Shown here: one piece after another, positions 23,617 to 32,358 of the stretch
Layout of the letters: each line of letters starts with the position of its first letter
Position numbering within the stretch: position 1 is the stretch's first letter
Assembly (NCBI GenBank): GCA_016721115.1
Contig: JADKIW010000001.1
Coordinates: 2,247,501 to 2,311,500 of the forward strand
Direction of reading: 5' to 3'
DNA: 64,000 nucleotides
Source: Candidatus Defluviilinea proxima
GTDB lineage: Bacteria; Chloroflexota; Anaerolineae; Anaerolineales; Villigracilaceae
Notes under the pieces: generated by a model
The model's input: only the letters and a program-made list of their open reading frames with translations
Databases searched by the model: none
Told to the model about the DNA's origin: nothing
Made by a program: the position numbers and the translations under genes

Positions 23617-24207
23617 TTATCCAATATTACGGATGACCACCACGATCAAACCGATAAGGTCAAAGAACAGATACAACATGGTCAATGTGGAAAGACGCTC
23701 GATCAATTCCTGCATGAACAGGAATACTTTGTTCGTACGCAAGAAGAAATACACGGGAAGTATGACCGTTGGGATAACGATGATCAAACTCCCTGCATAT
23801 AAAACGCGTAGGGGATGTGCGTTACGAGCAAGAGCCTGCATCAGCGGGGCGGGGAGATTGATATTCCAAAGAAAGAAGAACTGGCTAAGTATTCCCCACA
23901 GAGTAATGATAAGGACGATAAGACTCAAAAATGCAACGCGTGTATCAACATCCCATTGTTTTGGCAAGACAAAACCAATTGCTGTGAAAATAAGAAATAC
24001 AAGAATACTTTCAACTAGCGCCAATAACAGCCCATATGCCACCACACCGACAGCGTCCCATGTATTGGTCCGCTCGGCTACCCAGGATATATCCCGGAAG
24101 GCCATGATGAGAGCCCAAAGATGAAATGGGAAGGCGCACATTAAGAAAAGGGACCAGAGTCCCTGTTTGGAGTAGGTTCGTAACATTAATTCAAGTTCCG
24201 GGGCCAA
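23617..24207 (-). CDS. Integral membrane protein, unknown
   Basis: The 196-residue protein has about five TM segments (LWSLFLMCAFPFHLWALIM, VVAYGLLLALVESILVFLIF, AFLSLIVLIITLWGILSQFF, YAGSLIIVIPTVILPVYFFL, TLTMLYLFFDLIGLIVVVI) and short loops. There is no recognisable motif. It lies 38 bases after the sulfotransferase gene and 3 bases before the sulfatase-fold hydrolase, so it probably works with the latter at the membrane, for example as a partner or substrate flippase. This is inferred from position only. Confidence 0.65.
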   Translation of the reverse strand: MAPELELMLRTYSKQGLWSLFLMCAFPFHLWALIMAFRDISWVAERTNTWDAVGVVAYGLLLALVESILVFLIFTAIGFVLPKQWDVDTRVAFLSLIVLIITLWGILSQFFFLWNINLPAPLMQALARNAHPLRVLYAGSLIIVIPTVILPVYFFLRTNKVFLFMQELIERLSTLTMLYLFFDLIGLIVVVIRNIG

Positions 24208-24245
24208 ATTATACCCAGAGCGGTCACAAATTGCGCTTTTTCAAA

Positions 24246-24854
24246 TCATGAACGGTTTCGGTATAAATTCTTGTTGGGCACAGATAGCATGTGTTCAAGA
24301 TTCATGGGCAGACCAAGGAACTCCACGATACGGGAGCAGAAGGGTTCAGGGGTTGCCATGAGCGCGTTGAAATTGACGTACAGCACTTCGATATTCGGTT
24401 GCCGCACGAGCCAGGCTCTAACTGTCTTGAGGTGACCTTGAAATTGTTGTTTCATCTCTTCATCTTCCACTGTGGAAGTTTCGTTTCGGTTCGTGAGCAT
24501 CTTCTGCTGTGATGCAAGGACTTCGCTCAGTTCCCGTTCCATGAAGATGATCTTATAAGAATGTTGTGGCGGCAAATATTCAAGCAGGGATGAGATGACT
24601 TTGACAACCTTGCCATTGGCGCCATCCATCCACGTCAGGTTGCCTCGCGTCATCTCTTTGACGGCTTCGAGTTCGAAATATCCATTGGGGTTGTCGTTGT
24701 CGGCCTGACGCAAGCCGTCGGTGACAGCTTGCAGGCCACCTTCCACGAGCATCTTCATCATCATGGAAGTACCAGACCTTGGCAGGCCCGACACAATGAC
24801 AACAGGTAGTTTGGGTTGTTTCTTTTTACTGAATAAAGACAATGGGTTTTTCAC
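24246..24854 (-). CDS. Sulfotransferase-like P-loop protein
   Basis: The 202-residue protein (GTG start; it overlaps the upstream stop by one base) has the PAPS-binding 5'-PSB loop VVIVSGLPRSGTSMMMKMLVEGG at residues 18-40 and a 3'-PB-like region around IIFMERELSEVLASQQKML. It fits bacterial sulfotransferases that move sulfate from PAPS to carbohydrate or lipid. It is shorter than most family members (250-300). The frame ends normally, so it could be a compact family. Its neighbours are two AlkP-superfamily hydrolases, which suggests modification of an exported glycan or lipid. Confidence 0.75.
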   Translation of the reverse strand: MKNPLSLFSKKKQPKLPVVIVSGLPRSGTSMMMKMLVEGGLQAVTDGLRQADNDNPNGYFELEAVKEMTRGNLTWMDGANGKVVKVISSLLEYLPPQHSYKIIFMERELSEVLASQQKMLTNRNETSTVEDEEMKQQFQGHLKTVRAWLVRQPNIEVLYVNFNALMATPEPFCSRIVEFLGLPMNLEHMLSVPNKNLYRNRS

Positions 24855-26680
24855 TACAAGTATCCCAAGCCCTTCAATCTTTCCTCAATATCTTTTTGAC
24901 CTTGTCCACCGGCGGAGTGCGAGGGCGGTTTGACATGGGATTGGTCGAGGTGTTTGCCGATGGCGAGGAAGGGAATATCGCGGAAGGAGATGGCCCCAAA
25001 ATCGCGCAGGTCACGGTTGGCAAACAATACACCGGGCACGATATCTGCATCCATACAGTGATCGGCACCCCAGTGATCGGTATTGGGTTCCATGACCGCT
25101 TCAGGAATTTTGCCGACCCCGGTCTCAGCGGAGGAACGGTATCCTGCGGCGTACCCAACTATAAGGTCGGGGCCGAGGCGTGTGTAGGGACCGGAGTACA
25201 CCTCGTGCTTGAGTCGTGCTTTTTCGACAACTGAGTCCCCATTGGAGTTTTTCCAGTTGACCAATTTATCTTTGATCTCAGCCAATGTACTTTCGATCGC
25301 GTCAGGTTGGACGATGCCTTGCCCCTCGCGGCCTTGAATGTTCAAGTAGATGCTGTTGAGACCAACAGAATACGCGCGGGTCTTGGCCCAATCCACATGG
25401 GTGAGATCGCCCGATGTGTTGCCATTCTTGAATGCAAGATAACCTTCATTGAGAAGCCAGCGATTCAAATGGACCTTGTGCTGGAAGTTGCTAAAGCCAT
25501 GATCCGACATCACGATGAAACGATGCTTGCTATCCCAGCCTGAGATTTTCTGCTGTACATCACCGACGAAACGATCCAACCGCTGATACCAATCGCGGAC
25601 GATATCCTGCCGGTTGTGGAAAAACATGTGTTGCACGCGGTCGAGATCATCAAAGATGGCCGCGAGTACACCCTCACGAAAATCGCCCATCAGATGATAG
25701 AGAATGCGGATGCGTTGATCGAAGATGAGTTGGCAGAGGTCTAGGAATTGTTCGTCGTTGATACAACCATCTTCGAGACCGGTGGTGTCCTGCGGCCAGC
25801 CGAGCGTAAGGAACGGGCCGACTTCCGTCCACAACTTTTTGACGAATGATTTCGATGCTGTGTAGTTGAATGTGGAATGAAGCGGATGGATCTGCAAGGG
25901 TTGAACATAAAAACGGACAACGCCGTTTGTATTTGTGAGAATGACCTGTGTGATTGCATGGACGTTGACGAGAAGCCCTGCTTTGAATTTCAACTCAATG
26001 ATCTCACTCCACTTGCCCAAACGAAGTTGAATCTTTTTGCCATCAATAGAGAGTTCAGCGAGGTTGTTATCAATGATATCGAGGGTGAGTGGCAGAGTGA
26101 TGAACTTCGGCCCCGTCTTGCTCGGTACTTGCGGCCCCGGCAGTTCAGCTTGATAACGATTCTTCCCAGTCGATTCTAATTTCACAACGCGAACTTTTTT
26201 CTTCTCTTCGGTTTCGGTTGTGAAGAACGTACCCACCCCAAGTTGTCCACGGATATCGGGTGTGCCAAGGCCGGGGATGGTCATCACCGGTAATTCAGGG
26301 CGGGCAGGGAACATGGCCGGCCACCACAGCGCTGTTGCGGGGTAGCCTAATTCAGAGGCTTCCTCAAAAAAAGTTTTGGCTGTGTAAGGGGGAACGAACT
26401 GCTCACCCAATGCGCTTTTGCGTGTCGGCAAAATGGACACATAGGGCATATATGTGCCTGGGTCGCGATGAACGAAATCGAAGATGCCGTGGCCACCCGG
26501 GTCTGTGCCGGTGGCAATGCTCGTCCATGAAACCTCGGTCTGTGGGGGAGAGCAAACATCTAAACGGGAATATCCGTTCCACTGATTGAACTTTTCAAAG
26601 TTGGGCATTTGTCCCTTGCCCAACATATCTTCGAACGTTGCAGGGTTAAAGGAATCAAACCCCAGAATAAGAGTCTTCAT
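24854..26680 (-). CDS. Type I phosphodiesterase/nucleotide pyrophosphatase family protein
   Basis: The 608-residue protein belongs to the alkaline-phosphatase superfamily. It has LILGFDSFNPATFEDML (first metal Asp), EVSWTSIATGTDPGGHGIFDF containing the nucleophile Thr/Ser, FDDLDRVQHMFFH (metal Asp/His), MSDHGFSNF and, near the end, DHWGADHCMDADIVPG. Domains of this kind cleave phosphodiesters or transfer phospho-groups. No signal peptide is seen, so it may act inside the cell, for example on nucleotide-activated or lipid-linked intermediates. It follows the small membrane protein at 26692 by 11 bases and is translationally coupled to the sulfotransferase. Confidence 0.82.
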   Translation of the reverse strand: MKTLILGFDSFNPATFEDMLGKGQMPNFEKFNQWNGYSRLDVCSPPQTEVSWTSIATGTDPGGHGIFDFVHRDPGTYMPYVSILPTRKSALGEQFVPPYTAKTFFEEASELGYPATALWWPAMFPARPELPVMTIPGLGTPDIRGQLGVGTFFTTETEEKKKVRVVKLESTGKNRYQAELPGPQVPSKTGPKFITLPLTLDIIDNNLAELSIDGKKIQLRLGKWSEIIELKFKAGLLVNVHAITQVILTNTNGVVRFYVQPLQIHPLHSTFNYTASKSFVKKLWTEVGPFLTLGWPQDTTGLEDGCINDEQFLDLCQLIFDQRIRILYHLMGDFREGVLAAIFDDLDRVQHMFFHNRQDIVRDWYQRLDRFVGDVQQKISGWDSKHRFIVMSDHGFSNFQHKVHLNRWLLNEGYLAFKNGNTSGDLTHVDWAKTRAYSVGLNSIYLNIQGREGQGIVQPDAIESTLAEIKDKLVNWKNSNGDSVVEKARLKHEVYSGPYTRLGPDLIVGYAAGYRSSAETGVGKIPEAVMEPNTDHWGADHCMDADIVPGVLFANRDLRDFGAISFRDIPFLAIGKHLDQSHVKPPSHSAGGQGQKDIEERLKGLGYL

Positions 26681-26691
26681 GCAAAACTAGT

Positions 26692-26853
26692 CTATTCCTG
26701 GGTTTCTTCTTTGTTTTCACGTGAACGGCGGCGAAGTTTGGCAATCCCTTCTTTGATTCTGCGTGAAAAAATAAATAATACACCTGAAACAGCTACTAAC
26801 GCTCCGGCCAGTGCCTGAAACAGGATGCCGCCTGTGTTGGGGTCAATATACAT
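26692..26853 (-). CDS. Small membrane protein (53 aa)
   Basis: A short gene with a good AAGGAG 9-10 bases before its ATG encodes 53 residues: MYIDPNTGGILFQ, one hydrophobic segment (about residues 10-29, ALAGALVAVSGVLFIF), then a very basic tail (SRRIKEGIAKLRRRSRE) and an acidic end. This suggests a single-pass inner-membrane protein with its tail in the cytoplasm. It ends 11 bases before the phosphodiesterase gene, so it is likely the first gene of that operon. From memory, similar MYIDPNTGG proteins accompany AlkP-family genes in related bacteria; I cannot verify this here. Confidence 0.7.
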   Translation of the reverse strand: MYIDPNTGGILFQALAGALVAVSGVLFIFSRRIKEGIAKLRRRSRENKEETQE

Positions 26854-26927
26854 TTTGACTAACTCCTTTATCGATTGGTAAATTGTGATTGCAAGTATAA
26901 TCCACTTTAGGTGACCGATTTTTCACT

Positions 26928-27626
26928 ATGGACTCAGCGCCTCATTCCCCACTTGAACCTGATTCTAGAGACAAAAAGAAATTCTATTTCGCTGACACTT
27001 TCCAGCGCCGGGCATTGATCTTGTTTGCCCGCGCTATTTTTTACCCTGTTATGAAATACGAGGTCAGCGGACTTGAAAATTTTCCTTACGAAGGGGCGGC
27101 TATTCTTGCGGCGAACCATGTAACAAATTTCGATGTGTTCCCAATACAGTTCTCTGTCCCTCGTGTGATATTTTTCATGGGGAAGGCTGAGTTGTTCAAA
27201 AATCCTGTGATGGATATTTTGATGCGGAACCTAAGCAGTTTCCCTGTCAATCGTGGAGAGAAAGATCAGTGGGCGATGGACCATGCGTTGAAAATCTTGC
27301 GTCACGGACTTGTCCTCGGCATGTTCCCAGAAGGGACGAGATCGCAAGGGGCTGGGCTAAAGGTCGCTAAAACAGGAACAGCCAAACTTGCGATTGAAGC
27401 GGGATGTCCCATTGTGCCAATAACGGTCCAAGGGTCAGACCAGTTTTTTAAGAAGATTCCACACCGGGCACGTGTCCACATTCAGATCCTGCCGCCTATT
27501 ACGCCGAATGCTGGGGAGAGTCCGCTGGCGCTGACTGACCGTTTGATGTTCACTTTAGCAAAGGCTTTGCCAAAAGAAATGCGTGGCGTGTATGGCATAG
27601 TGCCACAAGGTTTTGAACCAAATTAA
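26928..27626 (+). CDS. plsC: 1-acyl-glycerol-3-phosphate acyltransferase
   Basis: The 232-residue PlsC-family protein carries the HX4D motif (NHVTNFDVFP, about residue 64), FPVNRGEKD, the lysophosphatidate-binding FPEGTRSQG and IVPITVQGS. It acylates lysophosphatidic acid to phosphatidic acid at the inner membrane in phospholipid synthesis. It is divergent from the minus-strand operon that starts at 26853 and lies 36 bases before terC. The N-terminal 30 residues are hydrophilic, so it is probably a peripheral or monotopic membrane protein. Confidence 0.88.
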   Translation: MDSAPHSPLEPDSRDKKKFYFADTFQRRALILFARAIFYPVMKYEVSGLENFPYEGAAILAANHVTNFDVFPIQFSVPRVIFFMGKAELFKNPVMDILMRNLSSFPVNRGEKDQWAMDHALKILRHGLVLGMFPEGTRSQGAGLKVAKTGTAKLAIEAGCPIVPITVQGSDQFFKKIPHRARVHIQILPPITPNAGESPLALTDRLMFTLAKALPKEMRGVYGIVPQGFEPN

Positions 27627-27662
27627 GTTATACTCTTGCTACTTTACTCTGGAGGAATGGTT

Positions 27663-28508
27663 ATGGAATGGTTGTCGTTTGATTGGGTTTCACAGCCCGA
27701 AGCTTGGGTTGCTTTGATTACCCTGGTTGTGCTTGAACTTGTGTTGGGCGTGGACAATGTGATCTTTATTTCGATCTTGGCGGGGAAACTGCCAGAAGCG
27801 GAACGTGATCGCGCTCGTATGACCGGCATTTCGATGGCGGTTATTACCCGTATTTTGTTGTTGCTTTCCCTTTCATGGATCATCAGTTTAGAAGAGCCGT
27901 TCTTTACCCTGCCTTTGCTTAACGTCGGCATCTCAGGCCACGACTTGATTCTGCTGGCGGGTGGTTTGTTCTTGTTGTGGAAGAGCGTGCATGAGATCCA
28001 TGATAAGTTGGAAGGCGTGGAAGGACATGCCTCTTCCAAGGTGTATGCGTCGTTCTGGAGCGTCATCATCCAGATCATGCTGCTCGATATTGTCTTCTCG
28101 CTTGACTCAGTGATTACTGCTGTGGGTATGGCCAATGAATTGATGATCATGATCATTGCTGTGGTCGTCGCGGCTGGGGTGATGATCTTTGCTTCTGGCC
28201 CCATCGCTCATTTTGTGGAGAAACACCCCACGATTAAGATGCTGGCTTTGTCCTTCCTGTTGTTGATCGGTTTCACCCTGATCGTCGAAGGATTGCACCA
28301 ACATATTCCGAAGGGATATATTTACTTCGCGATGGGCTTCTCGATCCTTGTGGAGTTGCTTAATTTGCGTATACGTGAGAAATCAGCTCATCCAGTCAAC
28401 TTGCGGGATGCGTATATAGTGGAGAAGGCTCCAGCGGCGGCTGTGCCAGTGCAGGCAAAGTCGGTTGCCAATAAATCCAAGCCCAAATCGAAGGGTAAGA
28501 AGCGCTAA
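27663..28508 (+). CDS. TerC family membrane protein
   Basis: I choose ATG 27663 because GGAGG lies at 27651-27655. The 281-residue protein has about seven TM segments and the TerC hallmarks: LVVLELVLGVDNVIFISIL with the acidic VDN near the N-terminus and LLDIVFSLDSVITAVGMA (FSLDS) in the middle. The tail is Lys-rich (KSKPKSKGKKR). TerC/Alx relatives export manganese or help metallate exported enzymes; the older tellurite-resistance label is not needed. No yybP-ykoY riboswitch fits in the short gap to plsC. Confidence 0.9.
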   Translation: MEWLSFDWVSQPEAWVALITLVVLELVLGVDNVIFISILAGKLPEAERDRARMTGISMAVITRILLLLSLSWIISLEEPFFTLPLLNVGISGHDLILLAGGLFLLWKSVHEIHDKLEGVEGHASSKVYASFWSVIIQIMLLDIVFSLDSVITAVGMANELMIMIIAVVVAAGVMIFASGPIAHFVEKHPTIKMLALSFLLLIGFTLIVEGLHQHIPKGYIYFAMGFSILVELLNLRIREKSAHPVNLRDAYIVEKAPAAAVPVQAKSVANKSKPKSKGKKR

Positions 28509-28536
28509 TCCATACTGTTGCAATACAATTGTTATA

Positions 28537-28589
28537 TTCCCGGTGTCACCCTAGGAGTAATCTGAGGGTAACACCGGGAACTTTTTTAA
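28537..28589 (+). terminator. Rho-independent terminator after terC
   Basis: Long hairpin: TTCCCGGTGT pairs with ACACCGGGAA, extended inward by CACCCT/AGGGT, and is followed by CTTTTTT. It ends before the LysM gene. Confidence 0.85.
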
Positions 28590-28634
28590 TTTGAGAATCA
28601 TCTTCTGTATGGTTATAACGAAATGGAGGTTTCG

Positions 28635-29381
28635 ATGAACACCAAAAAAATATTACAGTCTTTTGTTCTTATGGCAATGTTATTTGCCACGTTTGCAACT
28701 ACATCCTCGGCCTATGCGGCGGCTGGATGCGGTTCCAGCGTCACCGTCGTAAAAGGCGACACGTTGCGCAAGATCGCTGAGCGTTGTGGCACGACCGTCT
28801 CGGCCCTGCAACGAGCGAATCCCGAGATCGGGTCTGGCAATCTGATCTATCCGGGACAGGTCTTGCAGTTGCCGGGTACCATTCTCGGTACCGATGGTGG
28901 ATATTTCGTCTATGTTGTTGCTCGCGGTGATTCTCTTAAAGGTTTGGCAACCCGCTTTGGCACCACTATTGACATCCTGCTTGCCGACAACCCGGAGATT
29001 ACAAATAGAAACGTGATCTACGAAGGACAGCAGATCAAGGTCTATGATCATTCCACTACACCCCCGCCACCACCGCCCCCTTCTTCTGGACAGACCTACT
29101 ACGTGCAGAAAGGTGATACCCTGCGGAAAATCGCGGCAAAGTTCAACACATCGGTTGATGCGATCCTTCAACTCAATAATATTGCTAACCCCAATGTGAT
29201 CTATGTTGGTCAGGCCATTACACTTCCGGCGTACATCTCCACCTACATCGTTCAGAAAGGCGATACGCTCAAGATCATTGCCAATCGATACGGAACGACC
29301 GTTGAGAAGTTGCTCGGGCTGAATCCCACGATCAAGAATGCGAATGTGATCTATGTCGGTCAGGTAATCACTCTTTGGTAA
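28635..29381 (+). CDS. Secreted protein with four LysM domains
   Basis: The start is ATG 28635, with GGAGG at 28625-28629. The 248-residue product has a Sec signal peptide (SSAYA|AAG, about residue 28) and nothing but LysM repeats: about residues 34-81, 88-135, 152-195 and 200-247. Each has the (V/Y)xxGD(T/S)L...A.R(F/Y/C)G(T/N)(T/S) and NVIY(V/E/P)GQ pattern. A Pro-rich linker (PPPPPPPSSG) separates repeats 2 and 3. LysM modules bind N-acetylglucosamine in peptidoglycan, so this is a wall-binding protein without a catalytic domain. Similar LysM units occur in the three lipoproteins at 33590-38362. Confidence 0.88.
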   Translation: MNTKKILQSFVLMAMLFATFATTSSAYAAAGCGSSVTVVKGDTLRKIAERCGTTVSALQRANPEIGSGNLIYPGQVLQLPGTILGTDGGYFVYVVARGDSLKGLATRFGTTIDILLADNPEITNRNVIYEGQQIKVYDHSTTPPPPPPPSSGQTYYVQKGDTLRKIAAKFNTSVDAILQLNNIANPNVIYVGQAITLPAYISTYIVQKGDTLKIIANRYGTTVEKLLGLNPTIKNANVIYVGQVITLW

Positions 29382-29395
29382 AGCGCAAATTCGAT

Positions 29396-29434
29396 AAAAG
29401 CAGGACGTGCCTTTAATGTGCGTCCTGCTTTTTC
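29396..29434 (+). terminator. Rho-independent terminator after LysM gene
   Basis: Arms AAAGCAGGACG and CGTCCTGCTTT are separated by TGCCTTTAATGTG and followed by TTTCG. The hairpin lies 15 bases after the stop. Confidence 0.85.
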
Positions 29435-29465
29435 GTTTAATTCAATCCCTTGTATAATTCTGTCC

Positions 29466-29726
29466 ATGCAAATCCCCGAACTCATTATCACTGAAATGGA
29501 ACTGCGCCGTAATAACGGCGACCGTGGTTCTCGAAAATATATTGCCTATAATGGAATCGTCTACGATGTGACCGATTGCCCGAGATGGCGCCTTGATTTA
29601 CACGAGAGACTGCACTTCCCCGGGCAAGATCTCACATCCGAGCTTCCTGATGCGCCGCATGAGGAAGATGTTTTTTCAAGACCTTGTGTGAAAATCGTTG
29701 GGAAACTGGAATCCAAAGTCTCCTGA
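29466..29726 (+). CDS. Cytochrome b5-like heme/steroid-binding domain protein
   Basis: The 86-residue protein fits the small prokaryotic b5-like family: ITEMELRRNNGDRGSRKYIAYNGIVYDVTDCPRW, H..LHFPGQDLTSELPDAPHEEDVFSRPCVKIVGKL. The two His residues (LHERLHF and DAPHEED) are placed as heme ligands. It is probably cytoplasmic and may carry electrons or bind a hydrophobic ligand. The start at ATG 29466 is preferred because the longer frame would begin inside the terminator. It lies just upstream of the glucosidase, with no evident functional tie. Confidence 0.8.
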   Translation: MQIPELIITEMELRRNNGDRGSRKYIAYNGIVYDVTDCPRWRLDLHERLHFPGQDLTSELPDAPHEEDVFSRPCVKIVGKLESKVS

Positions 29727-29758
29727 TTTTGGAAATCTCTAATTCAAGGAATCAATCT

Positions 29759-31474
29759 ATGTCAAATCTCAAGTGGTGGCAGACTGCAGTCTTTTATCAA
29801 ATTTATCCGCGTTCGTTCGCCGATGGAAATGGCGATGGTATTGGCGATTTCAGAGGCATCACCGAAAAGCTGGATTACCTCGCCGACCTTGGTGTAGATG
29901 CCCTTTGGCTCTCACCTCATTTCCCATCTCCCAATTGGGATTGTGGCTACGACATTTCCGATTACATGAACGTTGCGCCTGAATACGGAACTTTGGATGA
30001 CTTCAAACATTTCCTTGCCGAAGCGCACAAACGAAATTTACGCGTCATTCTGGACCTTGTCCTGAATCATACATCCGATGAGCACCCCTGGTTCCTTGAA
30101 TCAAAATCCAGCCGCGATAATCCCAAAGCGGATTGGTACGTCTGGGCCGATACACCACCGAATAACTGGCAATCCTGTTTTGATGGCGAAGCGTGGACGT
30201 ATTCACCTGAGCGCGATCAATACTATTATCACTATTTCATGAAGCAACAGCCTGACCTCAATTGGCATAATCCTCAGGTCAAACAAGCCATGTGGGATGC
30301 GGTCCGTTTTTGGCTTGACCTTGGCGTGGATGGCTATCGCCTCGATGCCATCGGCACTATTTACGAAGACCCTAACCTTACACCACACACTGTCCCGATG
30401 GATTTAGCGCAATTACGTCTTGCCTCTGAAACTGCAAAGACCCCTGCCGAGAAAAAGAAAGTCGGAAAATACTGGGAAGAGATGTTCAAGAATCAAGTGG
30501 AACAACCCGGCGTGCATGAACTAATGAAAGAATTGCGTGCCGTTCTGAATGAATATGACGGTGACCGCATGTTAGTGGGCGAGGATGATCACATTGAATT
30601 TCACGGCAATGGTGACGATGAACTACAACTCGTCTTCAACTTCCCTCTCATGCGGACAGCACGCATCACTCCTGACCATATTCGGCGCAACCAAAAGGAG
30701 CGTTTGACTCAACTGGAAGCGCTTCCTGTTAAAGGCTGGCCGTGTAATACGCTTGGTAATCACGATACATCCCGTGTTCATACAGCGTTTGGTGACAAAC
30801 AACATGATGCTGACTTGGCACGCCTCCACGCCGCATTGGTGTTGACTCTCAAAGGGACTCCTTTCCTCTACGACGGCGAAGAGATCGGTATGACAGATCT
30901 CATCATCACCGACCCGACCAAATTGCGCGACACGATGGCAACCTGGTATTACGGCAGATTAATCAATGAACTCAAAATAGAACCAGCCGAAGCCGCCTTA
31001 CTTGCTGCCAAAATGTCTCGCGATAAGAATCGTACACCCATGCAATGGTCTAACAATCCCAATGGCGGATTCTCTCCCTTTGGCGTGGACACATGGCTTC
31101 CTGTTAATCCGAACTTTAAAGACGGCATCAACGTCCGCGACCAGGGACATAACCCAAGCTCACTTCTTAATTACTACAAACACCTTTTACGTGTTCGCAA
31201 AAATACGCCTGCCTTGATCGAGGGCGAATATATCCCGCTTGATAAGACAGCCAAGGAACATTTCTCTTTTCTTCGCCGTTCTAGTCAGCAAACAGTTTTA
31301 GTTGTATTGAACTTCTCCGAAGCAAAACTCGAATTGAATTTCTTGCGGACAAAAGAATTCAAAGGTAAAAGTTTGCACCTTCTATTTTCCAGCGCCACCC
31401 GCTCCAAAACGGACTTGAATCCTCAAGACCTTAACATCAGCTCTTTCGAAGCGTTCATTGCCGAAGTGAAATAA
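29759..31474 (+). CDS. GH13 alpha-glucosidase/oligo-1,6-glucosidase
   Basis: The 571-residue enzyme has the GH13 barrel regions in order: FYQIYPRSFADGNGDGIGD, DLVLNHTSDEHPWF, GVDGYRLDAIG with the Asp nucleophile, MLVGEDD with the Glu acid/base, and TLGNHDTSRV with the transition-state Asp. A C-terminal beta domain follows (about 500-571). QIYPRSF plus GDGIGDF is characteristic of GH13_17/23/31-type alpha-glucosidases acting on maltose, isomaltose or sucrose-like sugars. There is no signal peptide, so it acts in the cytoplasm on imported oligosaccharides. The linkage preference is not certain. Confidence 0.88.
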   Translation: MSNLKWWQTAVFYQIYPRSFADGNGDGIGDFRGITEKLDYLADLGVDALWLSPHFPSPNWDCGYDISDYMNVAPEYGTLDDFKHFLAEAHKRNLRVILDLVLNHTSDEHPWFLESKSSRDNPKADWYVWADTPPNNWQSCFDGEAWTYSPERDQYYYHYFMKQQPDLNWHNPQVKQAMWDAVRFWLDLGVDGYRLDAIGTIYEDPNLTPHTVPMDLAQLRLASETAKTPAEKKKVGKYWEEMFKNQVEQPGVHELMKELRAVLNEYDGDRMLVGEDDHIEFHGNGDDELQLVFNFPLMRTARITPDHIRRNQKERLTQLEALPVKGWPCNTLGNHDTSRVHTAFGDKQHDADLARLHAALVLTLKGTPFLYDGEEIGMTDLIITDPTKLRDTMATWYYGRLINELKIEPAEAALLAAKMSRDKNRTPMQWSNNPNGGFSPFGVDTWLPVNPNFKDGINVRDQGHNPSSLLNYYKHLLRVRKNTPALIEGEYIPLDKTAKEHFSFLRRSSQQTVLVVLNFSEAKLELNFLRTKEFKGKSLHLLFSSATRSKTDLNPQDLNISSFEAFIAEVK

Positions 31475-31476
31475 TA

Positions 31477-31507
31477 TCCGTCATTGTGAGCGGAGCGAAG
31501 CAATCTC
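31477..31507. repeat. REP-like fragment
   Basis: CCGTCATTGTGAGCGGAGCGAAGCAATCTC is half of the common CGTCATTGCGAGCGAAGCGAAGCAATCT interspersed repeat (compare 20684-20728). No matching second arm is present. Confidence 0.55.
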
Positions 31508-31521
31508 AAACTTCCATACTT

Positions 31522-31740
31522 ATGCTTCAAAAACAAAAATCCCGCCCAAAACAATTCGTCACCCTCTGTGGACGTATCTTCCGTGATACGGATTCCGCTT
31601 ACTTCCCTCGTACCGAATATCGCGGACGAACGATCCTGCTCTGCACAGACTCATGTCTTGGTGCGTTCCTTGCCGACCCTGATATCTTCTACAAAGCCCA
31701 TCGTAACTCGGAGAAACATAAAAATGTGGAAACCCGGTGA
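31522..31740 (+). CDS. YHS-like small protein
   Basis: From ATG 31522 a 72-residue protein reads FVTLCGRIFRDTDSAYFPRTEYRGRTILLCTDSCLGAFLADPDIFYKAHR. It has the spacing of a YHS domain (C-x-(n)-Y-x-G-x-x-x-x-x-C-x-x-x-C-x-x-x-F-x-x-x-P), a small metal-binding or metal-sensing module. The Tyr-His-Ser signature itself is not present, so the assignment is tentative. It overlaps the next gene by 17 bases in a different frame. A longer start at 31486 would extend into a REP fragment and is less likely. Confidence 0.55.
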   Translation: MLQKQKSRPKQFVTLCGRIFRDTDSAYFPRTEYRGRTILLCTDSCLGAFLADPDIFYKAHRNSEKHKNVETR

Positions 31741-32347
31741 CATTGTTGCATGGAGGGGAATTGCTGGAAACCGTCCATGGCATATTGTGTCAGCAATCGT
31801 TGTTGCCGATAAACCTAATGAGATTGTAGTGACGATTCTCCCTGGCGCTGAAGGCATTGCAGAGAAGACCTACGCCATGGGTATGGGGAAACATGGCAAT
31901 CGCCGTTGGGATTTCACGGAACATGATTGGGTCCTCGGTAGTTTCGCATGGCATACCAATCGCGTGTTGGCTATTGTGGAACCGGAGAAATATTATTCCA
32001 TCATGCTTTTTTGGCATCACGAGCGTAATGAATTTTTGGGGTATTACGTCAATTTTCAAACCCCTTATATGAGAAGTCATTGTGGAATTGACACTTTAGA
32101 TCTGGATCTTGATATTGACATTGATCCAAGCTTTGGCTTCAGGTGGAAGGATGAGGACGATTATCAAAAAGCGATTGATCACGGCTTGATAACTTCCGAA
32201 TGGATTCAGGGTATCGAAACCGCAAAGCCAGAGATATTTGATAAGCTTGAAAACCGCCACTATCCCTTCGATGGTTCCTGGTTGGATTGGAAACCTGACC
32301 CGAATTGGTTACCGCCCAAGTTGCCTGAGAATTGGGATAAGATCTAA
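31724..32347 (+). CDS. DUF402 (FomD-like) protein
   Basis: The start is ATG 31724 (CGGAG 11 bases upstream). The 207-residue protein has an N-terminal barrel (WKPGDIVAWRGIAGNRPWHIV) and the DUF402 core: MLFWHHERNEFLGYYVNFQTP, then DTLDLDLDIDIDPSFGFRWKDEDDYQKA with the acidic metal-binding cluster. Family members such as FomD and Ntdp hydrolyse nucleoside diphosphates or CMP-linked intermediates with divalent metal. The cell role here is unknown. A longer upstream frame (from 31568) overlaps the YHS-like gene entirely and lacks a ribosome binding site. Confidence 0.82.
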   Translation: MWKPGDIVAWRGIAGNRPWHIVSAIVVADKPNEIVVTILPGAEGIAEKTYAMGMGKHGNRRWDFTEHDWVLGSFAWHTNRVLAIVEPEKYYSIMLFWHHERNEFLGYYVNFQTPYMRSHCGIDTLDLDLDIDIDPSFGFRWKDEDDYQKAIDHGLITSEWIQGIETAKPEIFDKLENRHYPFDGSWLDWKPDPNWLPPKLPENWDKI

Positions 32348-32358
32348 AAACTTGAGTT

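Noticed and set aside
27627..27662. yybP-ykoY manganese riboswitch before terC
   Set aside because: The gap is only about 36 bases, and no element motifs are seen.
31568..31723. Longer DUF402 protein
   Set aside because: The region encodes the YHS-like protein in another frame, and the extra residues match nothing. ATG 31724 has an acceptable ribosome binding site.
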